From positions 14,703-78,702 of the forward strand of contig CAYRFK010000001.1 of assembly GCA_964423465.1 (NCBI GenBank): a DNA stretch of 64,000 bases. Direction: 5' to 3'. This document shows positions 34,868 to 44,168 of the stretch, in pieces (within the stretch, counting starts at the first letter, position 1; each line of letters starts with the position of its first letter). Both the position numbers and the translations under genes were made by a program. The notes below the pieces were generated by a model. The model did not search any database, was not told where the DNA came from, and saw only the letters and a program-made list of their open reading frames with translations. This DNA is from VGWF01 sp964423465. GTDB lineage: Bacteria > Verrucomicrobiota > Kiritimatiellia > PWTM01.

Positions 34868-35605
34868 ATGGCGACAGTGAACCAACAGGTCATTCTGTAC
34901 GACGACAGCTGCCCGATGTGCCGGCTCTACACGGGCGCGTTCGTGCGCTACGGGATCATGGAGAAGGACGGACGGGTGGCGTTTTCGCAGGTGCCGGAGT
35001 CGGTTCGGTGCCGGCTGGACGTCGACCGCGCGCGCCGGGAGATCCCGCTGTGCGACCTGGCCTCGGGGCAGGTCCGCTACGGCCTCGACGCGCTCTTCTT
35101 CGTCCTTGGGACGCGGTTCCCGACCTTCGGCCGGATCCTGCGCATCCCGGGCGTGAAGGCCTTCTGGACCCCGATCTACTTCTGGATCAGCTTCAACCGT
35201 CGCATGCTGGCCGGCTTCCCGCCGCCGGACGGCGGGTTTGACTGCGAGCCGCCCCTGCATCGCGGTTTCTGGCTCGCCCTCCTGGCCGTGGGCGCACTCG
35301 CCGCATGGGGGGCGGTGCGCGGTTCCGCGGCCACCCTCGGGCACCCGGCGATCGCCGCCGCCGTGCTTGCCGGGTTGCCGCTGGCGTGGTGGGGCGTCGG
35401 CGCACTGCGCTCGCGCTCTACCGATGCCGCCTTCAAGGGCGCCGGCTCCGCCGCGGGCGCGATCCTCGCCACGTCGATCCTCCTCATGCTCGGCCGGCTC
35501 ATCCCCGGAACGGCCGCGGCATGGATCGTCCACGGCATCGCGGCCCTTGTGCTGCTTCACGAACTGCACCGGCGGGCATGGATCTTCCGCGACCGGACAG
35601 CTTGA
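34868..35605 (+). CDS. DCC-family (DUF393) thiol-disulfide-like membrane protein
   Basis: 245 residues. The N-terminal half is a thioredoxin-like DUF393 domain with the family motif YDDSCPMC (DxxCxxC) near residue 11, then conserved VPLCDLA-like and YGLDALFFVLG blocks. The C-terminal half adds four or so hydrophobic helices (about 135-235), with no recognised family, so the protein is membrane-bound. The two cysteines suggest a redox role, unproven for the family. The gene has its own promoter and is separated by only 31 bp from the next gene, which also has its own promoter. Confidence 0.82.
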   Translation: MATVNQQVILYDDSCPMCRLYTGAFVRYGIMEKDGRVAFSQVPESVRCRLDVDRARREIPLCDLASGQVRYGLDALFFVLGTRFPTFGRILRIPGVKAFWTPIYFWISFNRRMLAGFPPPDGGFDCEPPLHRGFWLALLAVGALAAWGAVRGSAATLGHPAIAAAVLAGLPLAWWGVGALRSRSTDAAFKGAGSAAGAILATSILLMLGRLIPGTAAAWIVHGIAALVLLHELHRRAWIFRDRTA

Positions 35606-35630
35606 TCACCCCCGCGCGGATTGCGATAGT
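35602..35630 (+). promoter_or_regulatory. Predicted leaderless promoter of the large secreted protein gene
   Basis: TTGATC (35602-35607) overlaps the stop codon of the previous gene, then 17 bp and GATAGT (35625-35630), then 6 bp to the ATG at 35637. Confidence 0.5.
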
Positions 35631-35636
35631 CGCAGG

Positions 35637-38600
35637 ATGAAACGAACCGTCCTGCTCGCCGCCGCCTCGGGTCTCCTTCTGTTATCCGCCGCGCATGCCG
35701 CGCCGCCGACGCTGCTGATCGAGGCGGAGTCGTTCCAGGTCGGCGGGGACTGGCGCTACGCGGGCGACCGCGAGGCACTGGGCGGCGCGTTGATGCAGGT
35801 GCTCCCTCCCCCGCCCGGTGCGAAGCGACCGCCGGCGGTGGATGCCTTGAGCGTCATCGAGATCCCGACCGTCGCCGAATACCGCGTCTGGGTGCGCACG
35901 CGCGACTTCGCCACCTATCCCGGCACGCGTCGGTTCGCCGTGACGATCGACGGAGCTTCCCCCTTTTCCGAGGCCGGCAATCTGGGCCGCGACGGCTGGG
36001 GCTGGCAGAAGCTGGGCAGCCTCCGCCTTGACGCAGGCCGCCACCGTCTCGGCCTGCGCGACACGGCCCGCTCCTACGCACGATGCGACGCGATCCTCCT
36101 GACCGCGGGCGAACTGGATCCCGGCGCCACGCCTCCGGCGCAGCTCGCGCGCTTCCGGACCACCCTCGTGCGCCTGCCGACCGATCGCGAGGCCGCGCTG
36201 GCGCCGCCCGCCCCTGCGCCGGTCGCGACCAGTGTCGTCGCCGCGCTCGACAACGGACTCGTCCGGATCGAATTCGGCGGCGCTACGGACGCGACCGGCC
36301 GCCCTCTCATCCTCCGTCGCACCGTGCTGCCCGGCCGGCCGCCGGTTGGCGGCGCCGGCGAGATGGTCTTCCTGCTCCATGCAGCCGACTGCAGCGCGAA
36401 CCTGCGCACCCTGCCCCACTGGGAGACGCCAAACGAACCGCGTCGCGTCAACCTCGACGGCACGTGGATCACAACCCCGGGCGTCACGCGCGACCCGTTC
36501 GAGCCCGGCGCGCTCGCACGGCTCGTCCCGCGCGCCGCGCGTGCGACGGGGGCGGAGACGGTCGAGGTCGACTTCGAGGCCGATGGCGCGGCCGACACTC
36601 TTGCGGACCGCCGCGCAACCGGCATCTGGACGCTCAAGCCCGGCTGCCTCGATGCGCGGTTCGAGCTCCGCGTCACGACGGCGCGCGACGGCTTCTACTC
36701 CGCCGGCCTCTGCGCGTTCGATCCCCTGCCCCGCGAGGCGGCGGAGTTCGTGCAACTGCCGCCGCTCTACCAGTTCCAGCGCCTGCCGCTGCGGCCGGAG
36801 ATGGTGACCAGCACGCTGACGCCACATCCGATGGTGCTCGTCCAGACGCGTCCGGGCGGCTCCAGCTCGCCGCCGCTGTGCCTCGTCGCCTCCGCCGAGC
36901 CGGACCGCCTGCCGTTCCAGTGGCCGACCGCCTCGAACATGGTCTACGGATTCTCGCTGCTCAACGCCAGCGGGCTCGTGCAGCCCTGCGCATTCTCGCC
37001 GGTGCTCGGCACGGACGCATCGCGCTGGACCGCCGGCACGACGCAGTCCGTCGCGTGGCGCGTCCTGGCGCACCCGGGCGACTGGACCGCGGCGCTGGAG
37101 CACTATGCCGGCCGCGTCGCCGGCGTCCGCGACTACCGCAGACCGGTCGGCACGTCACTCACCGAGGCGGCGCTCAACATGATGGACCTGATGCTCGACG
37201 ACGCCGCGGGCGGATGGACGGCGGACATGAAGGGCTTCTACGACATCGAAACGCCCTCCATGGGCAAGCAGGCCGCTCCGCTGGCTGTGATCGCGGCCTC
37301 GTTGGTGGCGCGCGACGGGAAGGCCTGGCGCGAGCGCGCGCTTCCGACGATTGAGTTCACGTTGCGGTCCCGCGGCTCCGCCGTCGTGAGCACCGGCCAC
37401 GACGGGCGCAACAACGTGCCGCTCCCCAACCAGCTCGCCGTGCCATCCGCCTTCTACGACACCGCCTACTGGGAGGGCGTCCATGCGCTCACCGGCGGGC
37501 TCAACCCATGGCTCGCGGAGTTCGCCGCGCCGGGCGGGACGGCGTCGCACAGCCGCGCCTACAACACGTCGCGCCGGTGGGTCTCCGACCTCGCTCTGCA
37601 CCGCCTGCGGCCCGACCCGGCGCTGCTGGAGCAGGCGAAGCGTGGCGCGGACGATTTCGTGCGCGCGGAGATCTTCGGACGTCAGACGAAGCCGGTCCCG
37701 TTCGAAATGTTCTACAACATCCACTTCTACCCGGCGTGGTGGGAACTGCCCGACCTCTACGAGGCGACGGGCGACCGGCGCTATCTCGATGCGGCCGCCG
37801 AGGGTGCGTTCCATACGATCGCGGGGCTCTGGTCGCACCCGCGCGTGCCGGAGGGCGACACGGTGATCCATCGCGGCGGGCAGGAGCAGATCCACCACCG
37901 CGTCTGGTGGCGCGACGGCGGCACGTACCGTCTCGGCTGGCCGCGGCAGCCCGGCGACACGCCCGAGCACCGCGTGCCCGCGTGGCAGGTCTCGGCCGTT
38001 GGCCTCGGCCTGGAGCAGCCGTCGACCTACACCTGCTACCCGCAGGCGATGAACCACATCATGATGTCCGTGTGGTCGCCAAACCTGCTGCGCGTGCACC
38101 TCCACACCGGCCGCGAGGTCTTCCGCACCGCCGCGCGCAACAGCATCATCGGGCGGTTCGCGAACTATCCCGGCTACTATCTCACAACGTTCACGGATGT
38201 CGTCCACGGCCCGCGCTACCCGTACGAGGGGCCGGACCTGACGTGCTTCTACTACCACCATCTGCCGGTGCAGTTCGGCTTCACGCTCGACTACCTCGTC
38301 ACGCAGGCGCGCGTCGGGTCGGGCGACCGCGTCCGCTTCCCCTGGTCGCGCCAACGCAACTACGCTTGGTTCGACTTCCGCGTGCCCACGCCGCAGCCGG
38401 GCGAGGTCTACGGCGAGCCCGGCGCCGTGCTGTGGCTCGACCGCCGCATCGCCCGGCCGGACACGCCGCAGGCCGACTGGCTCGCCGCGCGCAGCCGCGA
38501 CCGGTTCTTCCTGATGCTCACCAGCCAGTCCGACGCGCCGCTGACGGTGCGACCGAACCTCGACGCCGCTTTTGCAGGTCTGCGCGACGGCGTGGTGCAT

Positions 38601-39038
38601 GTCTACGAGGGCACGAACGCGACGCGCGTGGTGCTCGCCACCGCCCCGGAATCCGTCACGATCCCGCCGAGGAGCATGGTGACGCTGTCGATCCCCGCCG
38701 CGCCGCGCGACGGACCGATCCGCGGCACGCCGCTCGCCCGTGGACACTTCACCGCCCCGCTCGGTGCGTGGGGCACGCTGCACGCCTTCCGTATCCGATC
38801 CCCGTTCGGCGATGACTCGGTCTTCGTCACGCTGCCGGTCGACGCGGTGCCCGGCGCAGTGGCGACGCTGAAGCTCGGCGGCGGCGCCACGCCCGCGGTC
38901 CTGCGCGACGACGCCTTCCCCTACGAGTTCAGCCTCGGCCCCGTCCCCTGCGGCGAGCCCGTCGACATCGAGTTCGCCATCGAAGCCGGCGCAACGAAAC
39001 CCGCCGCGGCCGCAACGCTGTCGCTCCCCGGCGGCTGA
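35637..39038 (+). CDS. Large secreted protein with N-terminal CBM-like domain, unknown
   Basis: 1133 residues. The signal peptide is KRTVLLAAASGLLLLSAAHA. Residues of about 22-160 look like a carbohydrate-binding-type beta-sandwich (IEAESFQVGGDWRYAGDREA, then VAEYRVWVRTRDF). A beta-rich region follows, and from about 500 to 860 a helical stretch resembling an alpha/alpha toroid (LTEAALNMMDLMLDDAAGGW, YDTAYWEGVHALTGGLNPWL, FYNIHFYPAWWELPDLYEAT, HIMMSVWSPNLLRVHLHTGR). The end is again beta-rich. This order is reminiscent of polysaccharide lyases and unsaturated-glycan hydrolases, but no catalytic motif was recognised, so no activity is assigned. It follows a DCC gene and precedes a PAL-2 hairpin. 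Confidence 0.75.
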   Translation: MKRTVLLAAASGLLLLSAAHAAPPTLLIEAESFQVGGDWRYAGDREALGGALMQVLPPPPGAKRPPAVDALSVIEIPTVAEYRVWVRTRDFATYPGTRRFAVTIDGASPFSEAGNLGRDGWGWQKLGSLRLDAGRHRLGLRDTARSYARCDAILLTAGELDPGATPPAQLARFRTTLVRLPTDREAALAPPAPAPVATSVVAALDNGLVRIEFGGATDATGRPLILRRTVLPGRPPVGGAGEMVFLLHAADCSANLRTLPHWETPNEPRRVNLDGTWITTPGVTRDPFEPGALARLVPRAARATGAETVEVDFEADGAADTLADRRATGIWTLKPGCLDARFELRVTTARDGFYSAGLCAFDPLPREAAEFVQLPPLYQFQRLPLRPEMVTSTLTPHPMVLVQTRPGGSSSPPLCLVASAEPDRLPFQWPTASNMVYGFSLLNASGLVQPCAFSPVLGTDASRWTAGTTQSVAWRVLAHPGDWTAALEHYAGRVAGVRDYRRPVGTSLTEAALNMMDLMLDDAAGGWTADMKGFYDIETPSMGKQAAPLAVIAASLVARDGKAWRERALPTIEFTLRSRGSAVVSTGHDGRNNVPLPNQLAVPSAFYDTAYWEGVHALTGGLNPWLAEFAAPGGTASHSRAYNTSRRWVSDLALHRLRPDPALLEQAKRGADDFVRAEIFGRQTKPVPFEMFYNIHFYPAWWELPDLYEATGDRRYLDAAAEGAFHTIAGLWSHPRVPEGDTVIHRGGQEQIHHRVWWRDGGTYRLGWPRQPGDTPEHRVPAWQVSAVGLGLEQPSTYTCYPQAMNHIMMSVWSPNLLRVHLHTGREVFRTAARNSIIGRFANYPGYYLTTFTDVVHGPRYPYEGPDLTCFYYHHLPVQFGFTLDYLVTQARVGSGDRVRFPWSRQRNYAWFDFRVPTPQPGEVYGEPGAVLWLDRRIARPDTPQADWLAARSRDRFFLMLTSQSDAPLTVRPNLDAAFAGLRDGVVHVYEGTNATRVVLATAPESVTIPPRSMVTLSIPAAPRDGPIRGTPLARGHFTAPLGAWGTLHAFRIRSPFGDDSVFVTLPVDAVPGAVATLKLGGGATPAVLRDDAFPYEFSLGPVPCGEPVDIEFAIEAGATKPAAAATLSLPGG

Positions 39039-39057
39039 CCCGTCCGCACCCGGCCGT

Positions 39058-39081
39058 GGGGCAGACACTCCTGTCTGCCCC
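39058..39081. repeat. Dispersed hairpin element PAL-2, copy 2
   Basis: Stem GGGGCAGACA with its exact complement and loop CTCC. Against the copy at 30130 the eighth pair is A-T instead of G-C, and both arms have changed together, so pairing is conserved. It starts 19 bp after the stop of the large secreted protein. Confidence 0.85.
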
Positions 39082-39231
39082 GCCAACCACGGCGCCGTGC
39101 CTCGCAAGCCGGACGAGGCGATACCTGAGCGCCGGAGCAGACACGATGGCGATCGATTCGATCTTGCCTCCGAGCCTTTGAACAGCAATCCTCACCCCAT
39201 CGCGCAGTCATCGCTGCTTCGGCGGGCAATC

Positions 39232-39249
39232 TTGCCGGTTGACCGGCAA
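39232..39249. promoter_or_regulatory. 18-bp palindrome, possible operator
   Basis: Two 8-bp arms, TTGCCGGT and ACCGGCAA, with 2 bp between them, about 90 bp before the hydrolase-subtilisin start. The size fits a dimeric repressor site. No adjacent regulator gene is seen. Confidence 0.4.
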
Positions 39250-39338
39250 AGCTTGGAGGTGCCGCCGCCGGAATGCGAACTGAGACGTGAGGGCGCACCC
39301 AGGTGCCTCGCGACGCACGGGGTAAGGAGGGTTAGTCC

Positions 39339-41660
39339 ATGACGACCAAGTCGAGGCGAACTCGGATGTCCTCCGTCGAATCCCAACCGGGCACGGCACG
39401 CACGGTCGTCTACGTTCATGGTATCGGCAACAAGCCCCCGGCCGATGTGCTGAAATGCATATGGGACCGGGCTCTCTTCGGCTTCGATCTGGGCGAGCAT
39501 AGCCGAATGGCGTATTGGGTGAATCGGTCGACCTTCCCGGCCCCAGAGGCCGCGGACAGTCAGGCTTCCGACTACGCGGATGAATCCACGACACATTTCG
39601 CCTCCCTGGCACTCGGACCGCGATCCCTGAAGGCCATGCCTTCCGATGTCTCTTTGACGGCCGGCCAGCGGAGGATTTTGAAAGGGATCGAGAGGGCACT
39701 CACCAGGAAGACGGCGACGACGACGCGCGATGGGCTTTCGGCCAAGGTCATCCCACTGCCGGCCGGCGCACGAGAGTGGCTGGTGCGACGGATTACGAAG
39801 GCTCTGTTGCGGGATGTCTACGAGTTCTTCTTCGTTGCCGAGCGGCGCCGGGTCATGCGCGAGAGCCTGGAGGATCGCCTGACGTCGGGCGGCGGCCCCT
39901 TCGTGATCGTGGCACACAGCCAAGGGTCGATGATCGCATACGATGTGTTGGCCAGGCTGAGCGCCACGAAGCAGGCGCCTGATGTCCGCCTGTTCATGAC
40001 CATCGGCTCACCCTTGGGGATTCAGGAGGTCCAAGACCAGCTCAAGAAGATGACCGGCCAGAAGAGGCTCGCCGTCCCCGCCTGCGTCTCTCGGTGGGTC
40101 AACGTCTCGGACCCCCTGGACCCCGTGGCGCTGGATCACAAGTTGGCGAATGACTTCAAGCTCGGCGAGACCGTCAAAGTAGAGGATTTCGTTTGCCGGA
40201 ATCCCGACAGCCCCCGCCATCCGCATTCCGGCACCGGATATCTCAGCCTTGCACAGGTCCGGAAGCCGGTGGCCGACGCAGTGCAGGCCGGCCTTTTCCA
40301 GCCGGTGTCCCAGTTCACGATCTCCAAGGATGTTGCGGCGAAAATGGAGGCCGGGGACCAATGCGAACGTCACGATGTCCTCATCGAACTCGTGCAGGGC
40401 GATATGAAAGGCCTGCACTCCCAGTTGGACGCCAAGCTGCGGTCGATTGTCAAACACCCTGAGGATGCCGAGATCCAGCACCTGAAACGCTACGTCGCCG
40501 CCCGACTCACCCGCCAGGAAGCCGAACGGGTCGCCTCGGAACTCGGAACGCTCAAGGGGAACGCGCATCTGGTGGACAAGCTCTGGCCCAATGCCGTGAA
40601 ACGGGCCCTGCTGCACTGCTCCATTCACACCGTCCAAGCCCTCCCTGCCCACGAGGCCTATCACGCGCGCGGCGACGGCGTGGCGTGGGCGGTTCTCGAT
40701 ACCGGGATCAACCGCGCGCACCCGCACTTCGGTGTCGGAAAGAAGTCGGTGATCGTTGCCGAGCACGACTGCACGCGCGCCCGTGGCATCGTTTCTGGAG
40801 AGGATGCGACTTCCGACGCCACCGGGCACGGCACGCATGTGGCCGGGATCATCGCCGGCGGAATCGACATGGTTCACGACGCCAAGGGCAACGCACATCC
40901 CATGTTCGCCATGGCCCCCAAGTGCCGGCTGCACATCTACAAGGTGCTGGGGGACGACGGTTCGGGACGCGACGCCTCCATCATCCGCGCCCTGGACCAC
41001 ATTGCCGACCTGAACGAGCAGTCTCCGCAGCTTGTCATCCACGGCATCAACCTGAGCCTCGGCGGCCCCTTCGACGCAACCTCCTACGGGTGCGGACACA
41101 GCCCCCTGTGCCGCGAGTTGAAGCGCCTTTGGCGGCAGGGCGTGCTCGTGGTCGTCGCCGCGGGAAACGAGGGACTGGCCCTGCTCGACACCGCGCAGGG
41201 CGCGATCCATGCCAACATGGACATGAGTATCAATGACCCTGCCAATCTTGAAGAGTGCATCGCGGTGGGATCGGTCAACAAGGTCAACCCGCACTCCTAC
41301 GGGGTGTCCTACTTCTCCTCCCGTGGCCCGACGGCCGACGGACGTTGCAAGCCTGACGTCGTCGCACCGGGCGAGAAGATCCTCTCCTGCCGCCACCGCT
41401 TCCAAATTCTCCGATCAAAGCCCAAGAAGGGACGGTCCCTCCGCTGCGAAAACTACTACGTGGAAATGAGCGGCACCAGCATGGCCGCGCCACATGTATC
41501 CGGCATCCTGGCGGCATTCCTGTCTAAGCGATCTGAATTCAAGGGGCAGCCCGACCGCGTGAAGGAAATCCTGCTCGCCAACTGCACCGACCTGAAGCGC
41601 GACCGGGCCTTCCAGGGCGCGGGGCTGCCCAATCTCGTGAAGATGCTCGTGGAGACGTAA
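39339..41660 (+). CDS. Fusion of alpha/beta-hydrolase (lipase-like) and S8 subtilisin-like protease
   Basis: A 773-residue soluble protein with two hydrolase domains. The N-terminal domain (about 20-330) is an alpha/beta-hydrolase: VVYVHGIGNKPP holds the oxyanion HG, the nucleophile elbow is AHSQGS (S194), and later blocks NVSDPLDPVALD and HSGTGYLSL fit the Asp and His. A linker of about 100 residues (QGDMKGLHSQLDAKLRSIVK and on) resembles neither domain and may act as a propeptide or coupler. The C-terminal S8 domain has AVLDTGIN (D454), ATGHGTHVAGIIAG (H497), VVVAAGNEG and MSGTSMAAPHVSG (S714). No signal peptide or membrane helix is seen, so a cytoplasmic site is likely. A strong AAGGAGG precedes the ATG. 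Its neighbours are restriction-like remnants. Confidence 0.88.
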   Translation: MTTKSRRTRMSSVESQPGTARTVVYVHGIGNKPPADVLKCIWDRALFGFDLGEHSRMAYWVNRSTFPAPEAADSQASDYADESTTHFASLALGPRSLKAMPSDVSLTAGQRRILKGIERALTRKTATTTRDGLSAKVIPLPAGAREWLVRRITKALLRDVYEFFFVAERRRVMRESLEDRLTSGGGPFVIVAHSQGSMIAYDVLARLSATKQAPDVRLFMTIGSPLGIQEVQDQLKKMTGQKRLAVPACVSRWVNVSDPLDPVALDHKLANDFKLGETVKVEDFVCRNPDSPRHPHSGTGYLSLAQVRKPVADAVQAGLFQPVSQFTISKDVAAKMEAGDQCERHDVLIELVQGDMKGLHSQLDAKLRSIVKHPEDAEIQHLKRYVAARLTRQEAERVASELGTLKGNAHLVDKLWPNAVKRALLHCSIHTVQALPAHEAYHARGDGVAWAVLDTGINRAHPHFGVGKKSVIVAEHDCTRARGIVSGEDATSDATGHGTHVAGIIAGGIDMVHDAKGNAHPMFAMAPKCRLHIYKVLGDDGSGRDASIIRALDHIADLNEQSPQLVIHGINLSLGGPFDATSYGCGHSPLCRELKRLWRQGVLVVVAAGNEGLALLDTAQGAIHANMDMSINDPANLEECIAVGSVNKVNPHSYGVSYFSSRGPTADGRCKPDVVAPGEKILSCRHRFQILRSKPKKGRSLRCENYYVEMSGTSMAAPHVSGILAAFLSKRSEFKGQPDRVKEILLANCTDLKRDRAFQGAGLPNLVKMLVET

Positions 41661-41752
41661 CGCATCACGCCCTCTCGTCGCTCTGCGTAAGCACTCATGT
41701 CGCCCGCATTTCGAGACGAAGGGCGCCTCCGTCTCTAACCGCGATGGGCACC

Positions 41753-42520
41753 TCATGCTTGCATCAACTCGGCGAATTCATCGGGATCGGCAGCGATCAG
41801 TTCCTGATAGGCGATGCGAACGATCTCGTAATTTTCGGCTTTGATGCGCCTCTGCCGTTGATCGCCGGAAGGCGCAAAATCGCTTGCCGTAATCGCGTCG
41901 TAGCCCGGCGCTTGACGCCGAACACACGCCGCTCTTCCCAGCACTATCTCAATCATCTGGGGTTTGACGTGGCTCTCCAGATCATCCTGCCATCGTTGCT
42001 CCAAGTTGAGGAGATCAAGCACCCGCTTGGATCGAGGCGTCAGGATGCCTTTCTCGCGAATATTGACCGTCAGAGCTTGCCCACTTCTCACTACTCTTGC
42101 ACGAAGCGGGCCAAATGCCTCACGTCTATACGGACAAAACATCCTTGGGATCTCTGTACCGTCCTCGTCAAAGAGCGGCTCTTTCGCGAGTTTACGCTTG
42201 TTGCAGCTTCCGCAGATCGGCATGAGATTAAACGGATGCATCGAGAGGAAAGGGTGTTTCGACTTGGGCAAGTAGTGATCGACCTCGGATTCAGCATCGA
42301 CCTCTGTGATTCGACCACGCGGACCGTCACAGGCCGGACACGTGACGAACTTATTCGGCCTCGTCGCATTCGCGACGTGAAACTCGTCGATCAACTCGAG
42401 ACGTGTCAGACCGCGCCCACGGGTCACTTCCTTAGGAACACCATTGACAACAAAGCCATGGTAGAACTCGCCGAATATTACTTTCAGGGATGACCGGACA
42501 TCCGCAGGCAACTGGGGATA
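41753..42520 (-). pseudogene. HNH endonuclease, N-terminally truncated
   Basis: The readable chain of about 250 residues carries an HNH nuclease with two zinc knuckles: TCPACDGPRGR, then EVDAESEVDHYLPKSKHPFL (the DHYxPKS core), then HPFNLMPICGSCNKRK. No ATG lies before the conserved sequence. The frame simply continues upstream into the other reading frame of the helicase fragment, with the switch at about 42520. A TTG at 42511 could initiate (PADVRSSLKVIFGEFYHGF), so a shortened protein is possible. The base composition is visibly less GC-rich than the surroundings. It looks like one half of a deletion junction inside a former defence locus. Confidence 0.72.
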
Positions 42521-44033
42521 CGAGCGTGCGGATCGAGGGCACATCGATGCCGGTGTCGAGCATGTCCACGGAGATCGCCACGCGCGGATAGTCGCGGAAC
42601 TTGAAATCATCCAAGGTCTTCTCCGCCCGTTCCATTCGACTGTCGATGACTTTGGCAAAGCCGCGACGCTGAAGATCGGGATACAGGCGATTGAAGCTCT
42701 GGTAGACCTCCAGCGCGTGGTCGTGGCTGACGCAGAAGAAGATGCTCTTGCCGGGCAGGCTGCCGGTGGCATCGCGCCGGGCGTACTCCATGAACTCGCG
42801 GACGATGGCGTCATTCGTGCCGGTGTTCGTGACCTTCTTCTCGAGATCCGTGCCCTCGAAGTCGAGGTCTGCGGCCGTCGCACCCTGCCGCGCAAGCTGG
42901 GTGGTGACTTCCGGAGATAGGTCGCCCGGGTGGATGCCATCGATCTGAAAGCGCGTCCGGGCCCGGTGCAGCCGGTAGTCCACCAGATGCCCGTTCTCGA
43001 CCGCCTCCGCATAGCCATACTCGTAGGTGGGCAGGCCGTCCGGGCACTCGAAGATCTGGAACGTGTTGTGCTCGATGAAATCGGTGGGCGTGGCGGTGAG
43101 CCCCATCTGAAGCGCGTCGAAGTGGTCGAACAGCACGCGGTAGTGCTGGTAGATGGACCGATGGCTCTCGTCGGCAATGATCAGGTCGAAATGCCCAGGC
43201 GAGAGCGAGGGGTAGAGGCCCATCATGGCCGGGTAGGTGGAGATCAGGATTCGGGCCGTACGGTCAAAATCCCCATCCTCGATGCGATCCCGCGGCACAT
43301 CGGGAAGATGTTCCTTGAAGGCATCCATGGCCTGGCGGACCAGTTCGCGACGGTCGGCCAGGAACAGGACCCGTGAGGCCCATTTGCAGCGGATCAAGAG
43401 GTCGGCCAAGCCGATCACGGTCCGGGTCTTGCCTGTTCCCGTGGCCATCACGAGAAGGAAACGTCGCCGCGCCTGCTCGATGGCGGAGGTCACCGCACGG
43501 ATCGCCTCGTGCTGATACTGGCGGTCCACGATCTCCGCGCGGATCGGCGCGGCGGCAAGGGCCTCCCTGTACCGGTCATGGAACGCAAGTCGTTCGAGAT
43601 CCTCAAGGCTGTAGAAACCCGAGATCCGGCGCGGAGGATAGAGCTTGCGGTGCCAGAACCAGATTTCGTTGCCGTTCGCGAGGAAGATGAAGGGGTCGAT
43701 GCCGTGCAGTTCCCGCACGCGGTCGGCGTAGTCGCTGGCCTGCCTCTCCCCCTCAACGGGGCTCCGGCTGGCGCGTTTCGCTTCGACGATCGCAATCGGC
43801 CGGCCGATGCGATCCAAGAGGACATAGTCGACGAATTCAGCCGGCACGAGGTACTCAACACCGTCCTCGGCCGTCCGGAGGGCGCCCCCCGGCAGAAGGA
43901 ACTCATCCATGCGACGACGCGACTCCAGCGTCCAGCCCGCGACAGCTAGCTGCCGATCGATCCGCGTTCTCCGCGCTTCGCCCTCGTTCTCCCGACCTAC
44001 CATGTCTTTGCGGTGCCAGAAGATGGAGGGCAT
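42521..44033 (-). pseudogene. Type I restriction R-subunit-like (HsdR) nuclease-helicase, C-terminally truncated
   Basis: About 500 residues remain of an HsdR-type protein that normally has roughly 750-1000. Present are the N-terminal PD-(D/E)xK nuclease (PIAIVEAKRAS near residue 80, preceded by DEFLLPGGAL and YLVPAEFVDYVL) and the helicase motifs I (MATGTGKT, about 197) and II (IIADESHRS, about 288), then GLTATPTDF and VSVDMLDTGIDVPSI-type motif V. Motif VI (QxxGRxxR) and the C-terminal half are missing: after DVPSIRTLV the frame enters foreign sequence and stops near 42432. The start at 44033 has GAGG upstream; 44003 is an alternative. No HsdM or HsdS gene is adjacent. Confidence 0.78.
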
Positions 44034-44168
44034 GTCAATCCTCGGATTCATCCTCGGATTCATTCTGCTCCTCGCTCGCGATACAAGACCCCCGTCCGCG
44101 CTTGCCATCGGGGGGGGATTTCGCGACACTGACGCCGCCGCCGGGCTGGTCCGACGGCGGTCGGTACG

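Larger units (their letters stand above)
39039..39338. other. Intergenic region before the hydrolase-subtilisin fusion: PAL-2 copy 2 and an 18-bp palindrome
   Basis: A gap of 300 bp without a gene. PAL-2 copy 2 is at 39058-39081 and may end transcription of the preceding gene. An exact 18-bp palindrome, TTGCCGGT-TG-ACCGGCAA, is at 39232-39249 and is a plausible operator for the next gene. AAGGAGG at 39324-39330 is a textbook ribosome-binding site. Promoter boxes were not resolved. Confidence 0.6.

Noticed and set aside
42521..44033. Functional type I restriction-modification system
   Set aside because: The R-like gene lacks motif VI and its C-terminus, and no HsdM or HsdS gene is adjacent.
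44036..44062. Two direct copies of ATCCTCGGATTC
   Set aside because: Only two units and partly within the start region of the truncated gene; too short to call as a separate repeat element.
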